DNA of 64,000 nt from Acidovorax sp. NCPPB 3576 (GTDB lineage: Bacteria > Pseudomonadota > Gammaproteobacteria > Burkholderiales > Burkholderiaceae_C): NCBI RefSeq assembly GCF_028473605.1, contig NZ_CP097267.1, forward strand, positions 1,368,501 through 1,432,500, in the 5' to 3' direction. The notes below the pieces were generated by a model. It saw only the letters and a list, made by a program, of their open reading frames with translations. It made no database searches and had not been told where the DNA came from. The stretch's first letter is position 1; each line of letters opens with the position of its first letter. Below, in pieces: positions 1-9,481 of the stretch. The translations under genes and the position numbers were made by a program.

Positions 1-275
1 CCCACGCCCGCCGCGCACTGCGTCAACTGGCCCGTGCCGGCGTCGTAGCAGGTCAGGTTGCTGTTGGTCGGCGAGGCGGACAGGCCAGGCACATAGACCT
101 CGCCCGTGCCTTGCACGCGCAGGCGCTCCTGGCCGCCCTGGCCTTTGATCACGAAGCCGCCGCCTGCGGGCGGCGTCACGGTGATATCGGCAGCCATCAC
201 TCCGGCGGCGTGCAGGGCCAGGACGGAACTCAGTGCAGGAGCGACCCAGTAGCGGTGCAGGCGATTCTTGGACAT
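1..275 (-). CDS. Secreted tail-fibre-like protein, N-terminal part (cut by window edge)
   Basis: Only the first 91 codons lie inside the window; the gene runs off the left edge. The protein starts MSKNRLHRYWVAPALSSVLA, a typical Sec signal peptide with a positively charged start and a hydrophobic core ending near the AMA-like site around residue 33. The mature start has the pattern GGGFVIKGQGGQERLRVQG followed by GEVYVPGL and a Cys-containing TCYDAGTGQL segment. From memory this resembles the head of secreted Comamonadaceae proteins that carry collagen-like or tail-fibre repeats, often with a C-terminal peptidase-like S74 chaperone, but the rest is not visible. The start codon at 275 is supported by an AGAGAGGG Shine-Dalgarno sequence just upstream. 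The function is unknown; surface or cell-contact roles are guesses. The following gene in the same direction is also secreted. Confidence 0.6.
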   Translation of the reverse strand, partial: MSKNRLHRYWVAPALSSVLALHAAGVMAADITVTPPAGGGFVIKGQGGQERLRVQGTGEVYVPGLSASPTNSNLTCYDAGTGQLTQCAAGV

Positions 276-339
276 GGCGAAACCCTCTCTTATCTAGCGG
301 TAGTTTGAATTTTCAATGGCGCCTGGCCGGCGCGATGCA

Positions 340-1047
340 TCAGCTGAGCCGGCGGGAGTGCGCCGCGAATTCGCGCCGCTTCCAGTACATGGCCATGCCG
401 ATCAGCAGCGATAGCAGGATCAGCCCGTACTCGCTGAGCGTCGGAATGGCTGCCACGGTGGTCACGGCGCCGATCTGGACGGTGCCGGTCACGCTGGCAA
501 AGTTGCGCACCACGGTGGCGTTGGGGCCCAGGTTGACCACGGCCGTCGTGCCGCTGGACGACACGAGTTGCACGTTCTGCCCCGGCGCGCCTTGGACGGT
601 GAGCGTGCCCAGCACCGTGATGTTGGTGCCTGCAGGCAGCACGAAGGTGCGGCCGGTGGTGCTGGAGATCGTGAGGTTCTGGAACACGAAATTGCCGCTG
701 ATCTGGCTGGTGTTGCCGGGATCGCAGCCATCGCGCAGCACCACGGTGTTGCTACCGGTGCTGACGTTGCCGGTGGAGATGAGATTGCCGCCCACCGAGA
801 TGACGCCGTTGCTGCCCGTGACGTTGGAGCCCGAGCCGAAGGTGGCATCGGTGTCCACGGTCACGGTGCCTCCATTGAGGTTCAGCGTGCCTTGCATGTC
901 GAGCGCTGAGCAACCCAGATCCGTCTGGCCCCCCGCAGGCACATCGAGCGACGAGCCCGGCGGGAAGACCCATTGCGCGGCAGCAGGGCTGCACAGGACC
1001 ACAGTGGCCGCGAACCCGACCAGGAGCCGCCCAAGTGCTTTTTTCAT
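340..1047 (-). CDS. IPTL-CTERM sorting domain protein
   Basis: This is a 235-residue secreted protein. The start at 1047 (MKKALGRLLVGF) is chosen over an ATG 30 bases upstream because AAGGAAATC sits directly before it. The N-terminus is a signal peptide ending near AAAQW. The body is rich in Gly, Thr, Val and Asn with repeated beta-type stretches such as GTLNLNGGTVTVD and GTLTVQGAPGQNVQLV, suggesting a beta-helix or beta-sandwich. The C-terminus has IPTLSEYG at about residues 201-208, one transmembrane helix (LILLSLLIGMAMYW) and a basic KRR tail. This is the tripartite IPTL-CTERM signal, a relative of PEP-CTERM processed by an exosortase/archaeosortase-type enzyme. No such enzyme is in the window. 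The precise role is unknown; secretion to the envelope or extracellular matrix is likely. Confidence 0.8.
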   Translation of the reverse strand: MKKALGRLLVGFAATVVLCSPAAAQWVFPPGSSLDVPAGGQTDLGCSALDMQGTLNLNGGTVTVDTDATFGSGSNVTGSNGVISVGGNLISTGNVSTGSNTVVLRDGCDPGNTSQISGNFVFQNLTISSTTGRTFVLPAGTNITVLGTLTVQGAPGQNVQLVSSSGTTAVVNLGPNATVVRNFASVTGTVQIGAVTTVAAIPTLSEYGLILLSLLIGMAMYWKRREFAAHSRRLS

Positions 1048-1256
1048 ACTGATTTCCTTGATTGATAGGACATGCAAGACGGCCGGTTCACTCCTGTCCG
1101 GCCAGCCATGTCCTGGGTCCGCATTGCGGTTTTCTAATTAACTATCGCCGCCGCATCATCGCTAAATAAATACTGGCTTGCAAACAAAATTTAACGCCTG
1201 TGACGGCGGTGCATCAATCGGGTAAACGCCCATGGCCACCGGTGCGCTCTTTTTCC

Positions 1257-1273
1257 GGCCTGCATCGCAGGCC
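1257..1273. terminator. Hairpin at the end of the ABC transporter operon
   Basis: A perfect 7-base-pair inverted repeat (GGCCTGC / GCAGGCC, 3-base loop) abuts the stop codon of the permease gene. On the minus strand it is followed by GGAAAAAG rather than a T run, so it may be a 3' stabilising hairpin rather than an intrinsic terminator. Confidence 0.3.
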
Positions 1274-3894
1274 TACCAGTCTTCCTTGACGGCCAGCACC
1301 GCCTGCCGTCCCCCTGCCGCGCGCCCCGCCAGCCAGGCGGTCACCGTGCCGGTGGCCAGCACGGCCGCGCAAAGGGCCAGCAGCCGCCACCAGGGCACGC
1401 GCAGGTCCATGGTCCAGTGAAAGCTCTGCGGATTGACCACGTGCACCAGCACCACCGACACGGCCAGCCCCAGCAGCGTGCCCGCCACCGCCCCGATGGC
1501 CGTCCATGCGGCCCCTTCGCCCGCCACCACCGCCAGCACCTGCCGGCGCGTGAGGCCCAGGTGCGCGAGCAGTCCGAATTCCTTGCGCCGCGCCAGCACC
1601 TGGGCGCTGAAGCTGGCGGCCACGCCAAACAGGCCGATGCCGATCGCCACCGCCTGCAGCCAGTAGGTGACGGCAAAGCTGCGGTCGAAGATGCGCAGCG
1701 AGCGTTCGCGGATGCCCGCCGCCGACGCGAATTCCAGCGCCCCGCCATTCACCGTGCCCGCGCTGTCCATGGCCTCGCCGGACAGGGTTTTGGCCAGCCC
1801 CTCGATCGACTGGCGCAGCGCGGCCTCGTCAACGCCCGGTTGCGGCCACAGCGCCAGGTCGTTCGTGCGCGTGTCGCCGGTCAGGCGCACGAAGTCCGCA
1901 CGGTCCAGCGTCACCGCACCGAACTGGCGCACATAGTCGCGCCACACGCCCGCTATGAAAAACGGAGCAACCTGCCGGGAGCTTTCTTGCGCCAGCGGCC
2001 GAAAAGACTGCGAAAGCGCCGGCCAGTCCATGCCGGGCCGCACGCCGTACAGGTCGAGCACGGCCTCGCTCACGTACACGCCGATGCGCCCCGGTGGTAC
2101 GGGCAGCGGCGTGCCCACCAGCGGCAGCACCTGGGCCGGTTCGCCGTCCAGCGGCCGGGCCAGCACAGCGATGGCGGGGCGGGCAGGGTCCAGCAACAGG
2201 CTGCTGGTGCGCAGGGCCTGCACGCGCGCCACCCCGGGCAGCCGGGCCACCGCCGTGTCGAATCCGGGGGGAAAGGCTGCGATGTCGTCCGCCCCCGCTG
2301 AACCCGTCGCGCTGGCCAGGCGCAGGTAGAGCGGAGCGGGCAGCACCGCGTCCAGCCACTGCCCGACCGATCCGCGAAAGCTGCTCACCATCACCGTGAG
2401 CGCCACGGCCAGGCTCAGGCTGGCCACCACGCCGCCCACCGCCACGGCGGCGGTGCCGCGCGTGCGGCGTGCGCGCTCCAGGGCCAGCATCGGCAGCAGG
2501 TGCCGGCCGGCCAGCGGAGCCAGCCCGCGCAACAGCCCGCCCACGGCCCAGGGCAGCAGGGCGATGCCGCCCACCAGCAGCAGGCCCACCGAGACATAGG
2601 CGGCCAGCGGAATGCCGAATACGGGCGGTGCGCCCGCGAGCAGGGCGCCGGCCACGACCAGCAGCAGCGCCAGCCCGCCCTTTTGCGATCCGCCCAGCGC
2701 TGCACCCAGGCCCTTGAGTGTCTGCGCGGGCGGCAACTGCTGGGCCGCGCGGGCCGGCCACCAGCCGCCCACGAGCGCCGCGGCCAGGCCCAGCAGGCCA
2801 TACAGCAGCGCGGCTGGCGCGCTCCATTGCAGTGCCGGCTGCACCCCCGCGAAATAGCCACCGCCCAGATCCCCGCCCAGCCAGCGCAGCGCCAGGGCCG
2901 CCAGCGCCGTGCCCAGCGCGATGCCGGCCGCACTGCCCGCCGCGCCCAGCGCCGCCGACTCGGCCAGCACCAGGGCCAAGCGCTGGCGGGGCGTGGCGCC
3001 CAGCACGGCCAGCAGGGCGAACTGCGGCGCCCGCTGGGCCACGCTCAGGGCCAGCACCGAGAACACGAGGAACGCGCCGGTGAACAGCGCCACCAGCGCC
3101 AGCACGGTCAGGTTGACGCGGTAGGCGCGGGACAGGTTGCTGGTGCGCGCGGTGGCGTCCCCGGGCTGCAGCACCGCCACGCCGGCCGATGCACCGGGCA
3201 GGGACTGCAGCGCCTGGCGGAAGGCGTCGGCACTGGCGCCCGGGCGCAGTTGCACGTCGATGCGGCTCAGTTGCCCGCCGCGCTGGAACAGGTCCTGCGC
3301 CGCGCCGATGTCCATCACGGCCAGCGGCGCACCGCCCGCGGCCACCGTGCCTGCCACGCGCACCGTGTGCACCTGCAGGCCCACCCGAAGCTGCAACGCC
3401 GGCACCACGGCATCGCCGCGCAGCCCGAGCGCCTGCAGGGCCGCGCCGTTCAGGAACACCGTGGCCGGTGCCAGCAGCGCCAACGGGTCGGCGCCTTCGA
3501 AGGCACGGGGCATCAAGGCCGGCGCCATCGTCGGCAGCAGCAGCGCATCGGCCCCCACCACGCGCAAGGCCACCGGGGCGGGATCGGGCGCGCCGGGCAC
3601 GCTGGCCTGGGCGGACACCTCCAGCACCGGACCGGCCCGCGCCACCAGTGGGTGCGTGGCGACCGGGCCGTACAGCGCTTCCGGCAGGCTGCCTTGCGCC
3701 GCGCGCAGTTCCAGGTCGGGCTGGCCGTTGACGCTGCGCACGGCCTGCGCGAATTCCGACAGGGCCGACGCATTGATCACATGCACCGCGAAGGCCAGCG
3801 CCACGCCCAGCATGACGGCGGCCACTGCGGCTGCGGCGCGCCAGGGGTGGTGGCGCAGTTCCTGCCAGGAGAAGGTGCGCAGCAGGCGGAGCAT
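1273..3894 (-). CDS. ABC transporter permease, FtsX/YbbP family
   Basis: An 873-residue polytopic permease. It begins with one transmembrane helix at about residues 17-40 (AAAAVAAVMLGVALAFAVHV), then a roughly 230-residue periplasmic MacB_PCD-like domain. A block of three helices follows near residues 260-390, further helices near 400-500, a second periplasmic domain of about 200 residues, and three C-terminal helices typical of FtsX modules. This two-module layout and length match the YbbP family (E. coli YbbP is about 800 residues) rather than LolC/LolE. The ATPase gene lies 19 bases upstream and is clearly its partner. YbbAP-type systems are thought to extract or move hydrophobic molecules across the inner membrane. 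The substrate here is unknown. It is the last gene of the MFS-miaA-ATPase-permease operon. Confidence 0.85.
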   Translation of the reverse strand: MLRLLRTFSWQELRHHPWRAAAAVAAVMLGVALAFAVHVINASALSEFAQAVRSVNGQPDLELRAAQGSLPEALYGPVATHPLVARAGPVLEVSAQASVPGAPDPAPVALRVVGADALLLPTMAPALMPRAFEGADPLALLAPATVFLNGAALQALGLRGDAVVPALQLRVGLQVHTVRVAGTVAAGGAPLAVMDIGAAQDLFQRGGQLSRIDVQLRPGASADAFRQALQSLPGASAGVAVLQPGDATARTSNLSRAYRVNLTVLALVALFTGAFLVFSVLALSVAQRAPQFALLAVLGATPRQRLALVLAESAALGAAGSAAGIALGTALAALALRWLGGDLGGGYFAGVQPALQWSAPAALLYGLLGLAAALVGGWWPARAAQQLPPAQTLKGLGAALGGSQKGGLALLLVVAGALLAGAPPVFGIPLAAYVSVGLLLVGGIALLPWAVGGLLRGLAPLAGRHLLPMLALERARRTRGTAAVAVGGVVASLSLAVALTVMVSSFRGSVGQWLDAVLPAPLYLRLASATGSAGADDIAAFPPGFDTAVARLPGVARVQALRTSSLLLDPARPAIAVLARPLDGEPAQVLPLVGTPLPVPPGRIGVYVSEAVLDLYGVRPGMDWPALSQSFRPLAQESSRQVAPFFIAGVWRDYVRQFGAVTLDRADFVRLTGDTRTNDLALWPQPGVDEAALRQSIEGLAKTLSGEAMDSAGTVNGGALEFASAAGIRERSLRIFDRSFAVTYWLQAVAIGIGLFGVAASFSAQVLARRKEFGLLAHLGLTRRQVLAVVAGEGAAWTAIGAVAGTLLGLAVSVVLVHVVNPQSFHWTMDLRVPWWRLLALCAAVLATGTVTAWLAGRAAGGRQAVLAVKEDW

Positions 3895-3913
3895 GGGGGG
3901 CGTCCGGTGCCGT

Positions 3914-4624
3914 TCAGGTCGCAGGTGGTGCGACCGGGCCGGGCTGGCCCGCGGAAGGCGCCATGCCGCCGGCCGTGAGGCGCAGCCGCCGGTCCGCCCG
4001 GGCCGCTGCGGCGTCCGAATGGGTGACCAGCACCAGCGCGGCGCCGTGTTCGCGCGTTTGCGCCAGCAGCAGGTCCATCACGCGGGCGGCGGTGGAGGGG
4101 TCGAGATTGCCCGTGGGCTCGTCGGCCAGCAGCAGGGCGGGGCGGTGCACCAGCGCGCGGGCGATGGCCACGCGCTGCAGTTGCCCGCCGCTCAGTTGCT
4201 GGGGCAGGCGATCGCCCAATCCGTCGAGGCCCACGGCGGCCAGCATGTGCGCCACCCGCCCCGGATCGGTGCGGCCCAGCAGCATGAGCGGCAGGGCCAC
4301 GTTCTGCGCCACGTCCAGGTGCGGCAGCACATGGAAAGCCTGGAACACGAAGCCCACGTGCGTGCGCCGCCAAAGGGCGCGCTGCGTGTCGTCCAGCGTG
4401 GACAGGTCGGTGCCGCCGTGCACGATGCGGCCCGTGTCCCAGGTATCGAGGCCCGCCAGGCAGTTGAGCAGCGTGGACTTGCCTACGCCCGATTCGCCCA
4501 CGATGGCCACGAACTCGCCCGGGTGCACGGCCAGGTCCACCTGCGCGAACACGTCGGCCTCGCCGTAGCGCTTGCCCAGTCGTTCGACGCGCAGCATGGC
4601 GGTGCCGGGCGGTGCTTCGCTCAT
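3914..4624 (-). CDS. ABC transporter ATP-binding protein, LolD/YbbA family
   Basis: A 236-residue ATPase with all motifs intact. Walker [10 protein letters not shown] is at residues 43-51, the Q-loop at Q95, the signature LSGGQLQR at 144-151, Walker B ALLLADEP at 163-170 followed by TGNLDPST, and the H-loop is VTHSD. The TGNLDP sequence after Walker B is typical of the MacB/LolD/FtsE/YbbA group that pairs with FtsX-type permeases. The ATG at 4624 overlaps the miaA stop codon in an ATGA arrangement, which supports this start over longer readings and implies translational coupling. The permease begins 19 bases downstream. It would power substrate extraction or transport at the inner membrane; the substrate cannot be read from sequence. 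Confidence 0.88.
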   Translation of the reverse strand: MSEAPPGTAMLRVERLGKRYGEADVFAQVDLAVHPGEFVAIVGESGVGKSTLLNCLAGLDTWDTGRIVHGGTDLSTLDDTQRALWRRTHVGFVFQAFHVLPHLDVAQNVALPLMLLGRTDPGRVAHMLAAVGLDGLGDRLPQQLSGGQLQRVAIARALVHRPALLLADEPTGNLDPSTAARVMDLLLAQTREHGAALVLVTHSDAAAARADRRLRLTAGGMAPSAGQPGPVAPPAT

Positions 4625-5613
4625 GCCGCAGCCTGGCCGGCCAGCCGCCGGTGCACGGCCTGCACCATCCGCTCGGTGGCGCCGGGCGCATCGCAGGGGA
4701 TGGCGTGGCGTGCCGGCATGCTGCGCAGCCAGGTCACCTGGCGCTTGGCCAGTTGCCGGGTGGCGGCCATGCCACGCTCGCGCAGGCCGGCGAGGTCCAG
4801 CGTGCCGGTGGCGGCCTCGCCGTCGAGCACCTCCCACGCTTGGCGGTAGCCTACGCAGCGCATGGAAGGCAGGTCCGGATGCAGGTCGCCGCGCGCGCGC
4901 AGGCGCCGCACTTCATCGACGAAACCGGCGTCCAGCATGGCGTCGAAGCGCTGGGCGATGCGGCCATGCAGCCAGGCGCGGTCTTCGGGCTCCAGAGTGA
5001 AAAGGGCATCCACCGCAGTATTGGCGCCGTCCTCTGCTCCCTTTTTGATGGTGTGAAAGCTCGACAGCGGCTGCCCTGCGATGCGCCACACCTCCAGCGC
5101 GCGCTGGATGCGCTGGCTGTCCGCCGGTGCCAGGCGCGCGGCGGTGGCCGGGTCCACGCGGGCCAGCTCGGCGTGCATGCCGGGCCAGCCGATGGCGGCG
5201 GCGCGCGCTTCCAGTTCGGCACGCACGGCGGGGTCGGCGGGCGGCATGTCGTCGATGCCGTCCAGCAGCGCCTTGAAGTACAGCATGGTGCCGCCCACCA
5301 GCAGCGGCAGCGCGCCGCGGGCGCGGATCTGCGCGATGAGCCGGGTCGCGTCGGCCACGAATTCGGCCGCGCTGTAGGCGTGCAGCGGGTCGCGGATGTC
5401 GATCAGGTGGTGCGGCACCGCGGCCAGTTCGTCGGGCGTCGGCTTGGCCGTGCCGATGTCCATGCCGCGGTACACCAGCGCCGAATCGACGCTCACGATC
5501 TCCACCGGGCAATGCGGCGCCAGCGATGCGGCCAGCGCCAGGGCGCCCGCCGTCTTGCCCGAGGCCGTGGGGCCGGCCAGCGCGATGCAAGGCAGCGTTT
5601 CAGGCAGGCGCAT
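4621..5613 (-). CDS. miaA: tRNA dimethylallyltransferase MiaA
   Basis: MiaA transfers a dimethylallyl group from DMAPP to N6 of A37 in tRNAs that read UNN codons, improving codon-anticodon pairing. The 330-residue product (E. coli 316) has the P-loop GPTASGKT at residues 14-21, the [16 protein letters not shown] segment carrying the catalytic Asp near residue 40, and the conserved [15 protein letters not shown] stretch around residue 105. The C-terminal half has the conserved [14 protein letters not shown] block. The start at 5613 overlaps the end of the upstream MFS gene by 14 bases, and the stop overlaps the start of the ABC ATPase, so the gene is embedded in a tightly packed operon. In many betaproteobacteria miaA lies close to mutL, and mutL is about 4.6 kb away here. 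Confidence 0.95.
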   Translation of the reverse strand: MRLPETLPCIALAGPTASGKTAGALALAASLAPHCPVEIVSVDSALVYRGMDIGTAKPTPDELAAVPHHLIDIRDPLHAYSAAEFVADATRLIAQIRARGALPLLVGGTMLYFKALLDGIDDMPPADPAVRAELEARAAAIGWPGMHAELARVDPATAARLAPADSQRIQRALEVWRIAGQPLSSFHTIKKGAEDGANTAVDALFTLEPEDRAWLHGRIAQRFDAMLDAGFVDEVRRLRARGDLHPDLPSMRCVGYRQAWEVLDGEAATGTLDLAGLRERGMAATRQLAKRQVTWLRSMPARHAIPCDAPGATERMVQAVHRRLAGQAAA

Positions 5614-6844
5614 GGGGCTCTCCGTGTCGTTGCACCAGCGTCCAGGCGGTCAGGGCCAGCGCGGCCGAGCAGGCCCACACGCCGTGCACCAGCGGCCACA
5701 CGGTGCCGTCCAGCCGCGCGCCGACCCATCGGCCCACGGCGAAGGCCACCAGCATCATCATGAAACCATTCAGGGCCGAGGCCACGCCGGCCGCCTGCGG
5801 AAACGGCCCCACCGCACCGCTTTGCCCGCAGGGCTGGTGGATGCCATGCGCCACCATGAACAGGCACATCGGCAGCAGCAGCGCCAGCGGCGCATGCCAG
5901 CCGGCGTAGGCCGCCGCGGCCATCAGCGTGCCGCCGAGCAGGCTGACGGCGCCGGCCACCGCCACGGTGCGCCGCACGCCCAGGCGCGCGAGCAGTTGCC
6001 GGCACAGCACCGTGCCCACCAGGTACGCCAGCGCGGTGGACAGCAGCACGGCGCCGTATTGCGGGCGCGAAAGCCCCAGGGCCTCGATGAAGACGAACGA
6101 CGACGCGGCAAGGAACGTGAACAGCCCGCCGTAGCTGGCCGTGGTCAGCAGCGAATAGGCCCAGAACGTGCGGTGCCGCAGCACCGTGGCCCAGGTGCGC
6201 GCCAGCGTGGCCGGCCGCAGGGCGTGCGGATTGCGCCGCGCCAGCGTCTCGGGCAGGCCCAGTGCGACCACGGCCAGCGTGGCCACGCCGTAGGCGGTGA
6301 GGGCCGAGAGCGCCGCGCGCCAGCCCAGCCACTCCGTCAGCAGCCCGCCCACCGGCGCGCACAGGCTGGCCGCGATGCCCAGCCCGGTGAGGGCCCGCGA
6401 CATGGCCCGCGCGCCCAGCGCCGGCGTGTACAGGTCGCGCACGATGGCGCGGGCGCACATCACCACCGCGCCCATGGCCGCGCCCTGCGCCACGCGCCAG
6501 CCGATCAGCCATTCCATCGACGGGGCGAGCACGCTGGCGACCGAGGCCAGGGTGTAGGTGGAAAGACCGGCCAGCAGCACCGGCCGGCGGCCGAAGCGGT
6601 CCGACAGCGGCCCCCAGACGAGTTGCGAGCACCCGAAGGCCAGCAACAGCGCGCTGAGGGTGAGCTGGGCCGACGCCACGGGAGCGTCCAGGCTGCGCGT
6701 GAGCGACGGTAGCGCAGGCAGGTAGAGATCGGTGGTGACGGGCTGCAGGCTCAGCAGCAGCGCGAGCACGGTGATGGCCAGACCCGGCGCGACGGCCACG
6801 GCCGGCGGCTCCTGGCCCGCCGCGGCGAAAGGGGGGACGGACAT
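5600..6844 (-). CDS. MFS transporter, Bcr/CflA drug-resistance family
   Basis: A 414-residue, 12-helix major facilitator. It shows the Bcr/CflA-type start [23 protein letters not shown], the loop-2 motif [17 protein letters not shown] (motif A) and the motif-C-like stretch [24 protein letters not shown]. These proteins export drugs or metabolites such as bicyclomycin, sulfonamides or cysteine-pathway compounds by proton antiport at the inner membrane. The start at 6844 ([10 protein letters not shown]) is preferred; a TTG 33 bases further upstream is possible but lacks support. Its 3' end overlaps the miaA start by 14 bases, making it the first gene of a four-gene operon. The substrate is not deducible. 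Confidence 0.87.
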   Translation of the reverse strand: MSVPPFAAAGQEPPAVAVAPGLAITVLALLLSLQPVTTDLYLPALPSLTRSLDAPVASAQLTLSALLLAFGCSQLVWGPLSDRFGRRPVLLAGLSTYTLASVASVLAPSMEWLIGWRVAQGAAMGAVVMCARAIVRDLYTPALGARAMSRALTGLGIAASLCAPVGGLLTEWLGWRAALSALTAYGVATLAVVALGLPETLARRNPHALRPATLARTWATVLRHRTFWAYSLLTTASYGGLFTFLAASSFVFIEALGLSRPQYGAVLLSTALAYLVGTVLCRQLLARLGVRRTVAVAGAVSLLGGTLMAAAAYAGWHAPLALLLPMCLFMVAHGIHQPCGQSGAVGPFPQAAGVASALNGFMMMLVAFAVGRWVGARLDGTVWPLVHGVWACSAALALTAWTLVQRHGEPHAPA

Positions 6845-6908
6845 GCGGGCGAGCCTACCAGATGGATGCGGCCGCAAGCACCGGGCAGCCGCCTCGGGCC
6901 CGACCGGC

Positions 6909-7742
6909 TCAATACACGTGGAACAGGTCCGCCAGCGCGGCGCGGTACTGCGGCTCGCCCACCGTGTTGGTGCTGTGGTGCGTGCCGCCTTCCACCAGCA
7001 CGAAGCGCTTGGGTTCCTGCGCGGCCTCGTAGAGCTTGCGGCCGAGCGTCGGCGGGATCAGGCTGTCGTCGCTGCCGTGCACCACCAGCAGCGGCGAGCC
7101 GATGTGCGCCACCTTGCGCGCCGACTCGAAGCGCTGCGTGATGAGGGCCGACACCGGCAGCCAGCCCCATTTGAACGTGGCCACCACCTCGGGGATGTTG
7201 GTGAAGGTGCCTTCCACGATGGTGCCCTGCTCGTCGTTCACCATCGCGGCCAGGTCGATGGCGATGGCGCCGCCGAGCGAGTGGCCGAAGATGTAGCGCG
7301 GCTGCTGTGGGGCACGCTGCGCCAGCCAGTCCCACGCGGCGCGGGCGTCCTCCAGAGCCGTCGTCTCCGACGGCAGGGCCGCGCTGCTGCGCCCGAAGCC
7401 GCGGTAATCGACCGCCAGCACCGAGAACCCCATGCTCTGCATGCGCCGCATGCGGCCCGCGGATCCCGACACGTTCCAGCGCGCGCCGTGCAAGTAAAGC
7501 AGCACGGGTGCGTCGGCCCGCGCGGCCGGCAGCCACAGGCCGTGCAGCTTCTCGGCCTTGCCGGTGGCTTGCGAGTCGAATGCGATCCAGACGTCTTCCA
7601 TGTCGTCCGTGGCCTGGGCACCGCCCCAGGCGCGGTCGCTGGGCTGGAAGATCCACTCGCGCTGCTTGGCGTCGAGGGTGGCGCAACCCGCCGTGATGGC
7701 CATGGCCAGGGCGATGGATGAAATGAGGAGCCAGCGTTTCAT
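6909..7742 (-). CDS. Alpha/beta hydrolase lipoprotein
   Basis: A 277-residue lipoprotein. The signal peptide ends in a lipobox with Cys20 (AITAGC). The alpha/beta hydrolase core has the oxyanion-region motif LYLHGARWN near residue 83, the nucleophile elbow GHSLGG at 153-158 (Ser155), a likely acid Asp225 in VHGSDD and a base His255 in GGTHH. It resembles the BEM46/YfhR-like membrane-associated serine hydrolases, whose substrates are mostly unknown esters. The lack of Asp at position +2 after the lipobox Cys (it is Ala-Thr) suggests outer-membrane sorting by the usual +2 rule. It is a single gene, with the MFS operon downstream and a long intergenic region upstream. Confidence 0.85.
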   Translation of the reverse strand: MKRWLLISSIALAMAITAGCATLDAKQREWIFQPSDRAWGGAQATDDMEDVWIAFDSQATGKAEKLHGLWLPAARADAPVLLYLHGARWNVSGSAGRMRRMQSMGFSVLAVDYRGFGRSSAALPSETTALEDARAAWDWLAQRAPQQPRYIFGHSLGGAIAIDLAAMVNDEQGTIVEGTFTNIPEVVATFKWGWLPVSALITQRFESARKVAHIGSPLLVVHGSDDSLIPPTLGRKLYEAAQEPKRFVLVEGGTHHSTNTVGEPQYRAALADLFHVY

Positions 7743-8188
7743 GGGTAGGACTGAGTGCCGCGGCGGCGGGAAAGTTCTGTGGCAGTGTTTCAGCGGGTAT
7801 GCCGGCGTTTTGATTGCCTGGAGCGCTCACTTTTTAATAGCAAATCGGGAAATCCCCGGCTTTTCCGCCTTTTGCAAGAAACGCGCCCGCCGATGCGCTT
7901 TGTTACATCGGGATGGTGCTGGAGAGATGGCTTGATTTCGGCACCGCTGGCCAGGACAAAAGCCCGGGCAAGCGCCGATTGACGCTGCAGCGCAGCATCG
8001 ATAGGCCGTGACGGCCGGATGGTGTGGCCCGTAGGATGCGCACTCCGGGTGGCAGGGTGGGGCAACAACGCACAACAACGGTGCAACCGGCGCAGCGATA
8101 CCGATGCCGCGGCAAAGTTCCCCAAGTCACCGTCCTGTCATGTGGCGCCTCCACAGTGGCGCACTTCAACGATCAACGAGGTAGAGCA
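7743..8188. other. Intergenic region, 446 bases, divergent promoters
   Basis: No convincing gene lies in this gap between the divergently transcribed hydrolase lipoprotein and the glycerophosphodiesterase. It is less GC-rich in its first third. It contains a half of the window's GCTATT/AATAGC palindrome (AATAGC at 7836-7841), two close copies of CAACAACG (8063-8070 and 8073-8080) and a lone CTGTCAT (8135-8141) that matches half a Pho box. Open frames on both strands here have no ribosome binding site and no family resemblance. Confidence 0.5.
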
Positions 8189-9355
8189 ATGCACCTGTCT
8201 GGTTTCAAAGGGGCCGCGCTGGCCCTGGCCGCCGCTGCCGCCCTGGCCGCCTGTGGCGGCAACGACGATGATTTCCCCACGCTGAATGGCGCCAAGCCCC
8301 TGGTGATCGGCCATCGCGGTGCCGCCGGCTACCTGCCGGACCACACGCTGGAAGGCTACAAGAAGGGCATCGAGCTGGGCGCGGACTTCATCGAACCGGA
8401 CCTCGTGGCCACCAAGGACGGCGTGCTGATCGCTCGGCACGAACCCAACATCACCGGCACCACCGACGTCTCGCAGCGCCCGGAGTTCGCCAGCCGCAAG
8501 ACCAGGAAGATGGTCGATGGCGTGGAGGAAGAGGGCTGGTTCGCCTCCGACTTCACCCTGGCCGAGATCAAGACCCTGCGCGCCATCCAGCCCCTGGCCG
8601 AGCGCGACCAGTCGTTCAACGGCAAGTACCAGATCCCGACGCTGGCCGAAGTGCTGGACCTCGCCCGGTCCGAGGGCACGCGCGTGGGCCGCACCGTGGG
8701 CGTGTACATCGAAACCAAGCACCCCACCTACCACGCCAACCTGAACCTCAAGCTCGAAGACCGGCTGCTCGGCACGCTCTCGCAATACGGCTACACCACG
8801 GCGACGTCGCCCGTCATCCTGCAGTCGTTCGAGGTGTCCAACCTCAAGTACCTGCGCACCAAGACCCAGGTGCGCCTGGTGCAACTGGTGGATGCCAACG
8901 ACATCAAGGCCGACGGCAGCATGGACCTGACCGCGCCCTACGACAAGCCGTACGACTTCGCCGTGGCCCGCGACCAGCGCACCTTCGCCAGCCTGCTGAC
9001 GCCCGCGGGCTTGAAGGAGGTCAAGACCTATGCGGACGGCATCGGTCCCTGGAAGCCCTATCTGATCTCCTCGAAGCTGGTGGACGACAACAAGGACGGC
9101 CAGCCCGACGACCTGAACGGCGACGGCAAGATCGACGAGCGCGACCGCGTGATGATGCCCGCGACCTCCGTCGTGTCCGACGCGCATGCGGCCGGCCTGT
9201 TCGTGCATCCGTACACGTTCCGCAGCGAGGCGCGCCGCCTGGCGTCCGACTTCAAGGGCGACCCGAAGGCCGAATACCGCCTGTTCTATCGCCTGGGCGT
9301 GGACGGCGTGTTCGCGGACTTTCCCGACCACGCCAAGGCGGCGCGGGACGACTGA
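8189..9355 (+). CDS. glpQ: Glycerophosphodiester phosphodiesterase, lipoprotein
   Basis: This enzyme hydrolyses glycerophosphodiesters from phospholipid breakdown to glycerol-3-phosphate and an alcohol. The 388-residue product is a lipoprotein with lipobox Cys22 (LAAC). Catalytic motifs of the GDPD TIM barrel are visible: GHRG at 41-44 (His42, Arg43), the metal ligands in IEPD (Glu69, Asp71) and His84 in ARHEP. The start at 8189 has GAGGTAGAG just upstream; longer readings start inside the promoter region. Around residues 298-320 there is an insert with two EF-hand or dockerin-like calcium loops ([10 protein letters not shown] and [12 protein letters not shown]). Residues near it, [16 protein letters not shown], belong to the barrel. 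It is expected to be periplasmic and membrane-anchored. The symbol is by family; the gene lacks a glpT neighbour. Confidence 0.88.
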   Translation: MHLSGFKGAALALAAAAALAACGGNDDDFPTLNGAKPLVIGHRGAAGYLPDHTLEGYKKGIELGADFIEPDLVATKDGVLIARHEPNITGTTDVSQRPEFASRKTRKMVDGVEEEGWFASDFTLAEIKTLRAIQPLAERDQSFNGKYQIPTLAEVLDLARSEGTRVGRTVGVYIETKHPTYHANLNLKLEDRLLGTLSQYGYTTATSPVILQSFEVSNLKYLRTKTQVRLVQLVDANDIKADGSMDLTAPYDKPYDFAVARDQRTFASLLTPAGLKEVKTYADGIGPWKPYLISSKLVDDNKDGQPDDLNGDGKIDERDRVMMPATSVVSDAHAAGLFVHPYTFRSEARRLASDFKGDPKAEYRLFYRLGVDGVFADFPDHAKAARDD

Positions 9356-9481
9356 TCGATCGCTCGATGGCCGGTGGACCACTCATCCGCCGGCTGGGCG
9401 GCCGAATGGATGCGCGCCTGCTGGTTCGCGATGCAGTGCAGGTGCGGCGGACCTGCGCGCCGGGGCGCTGTCGAGTGCGGT

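Noticed and set aside
2500..3978. Long plus-strand open frame opposite the ABC permease
   Set aside because: High-GC DNA gives long stop-free antisense frames. This one is rich in Gln, Arg and His with no ribosome binding site or domain, while the minus-strand permease has clear helices.
8135..8141. Possible Pho box for the glycerophosphodiesterase gene
   Set aside because: Only one CTGTCAT half-site is present; the second half is missing at the expected spacing.
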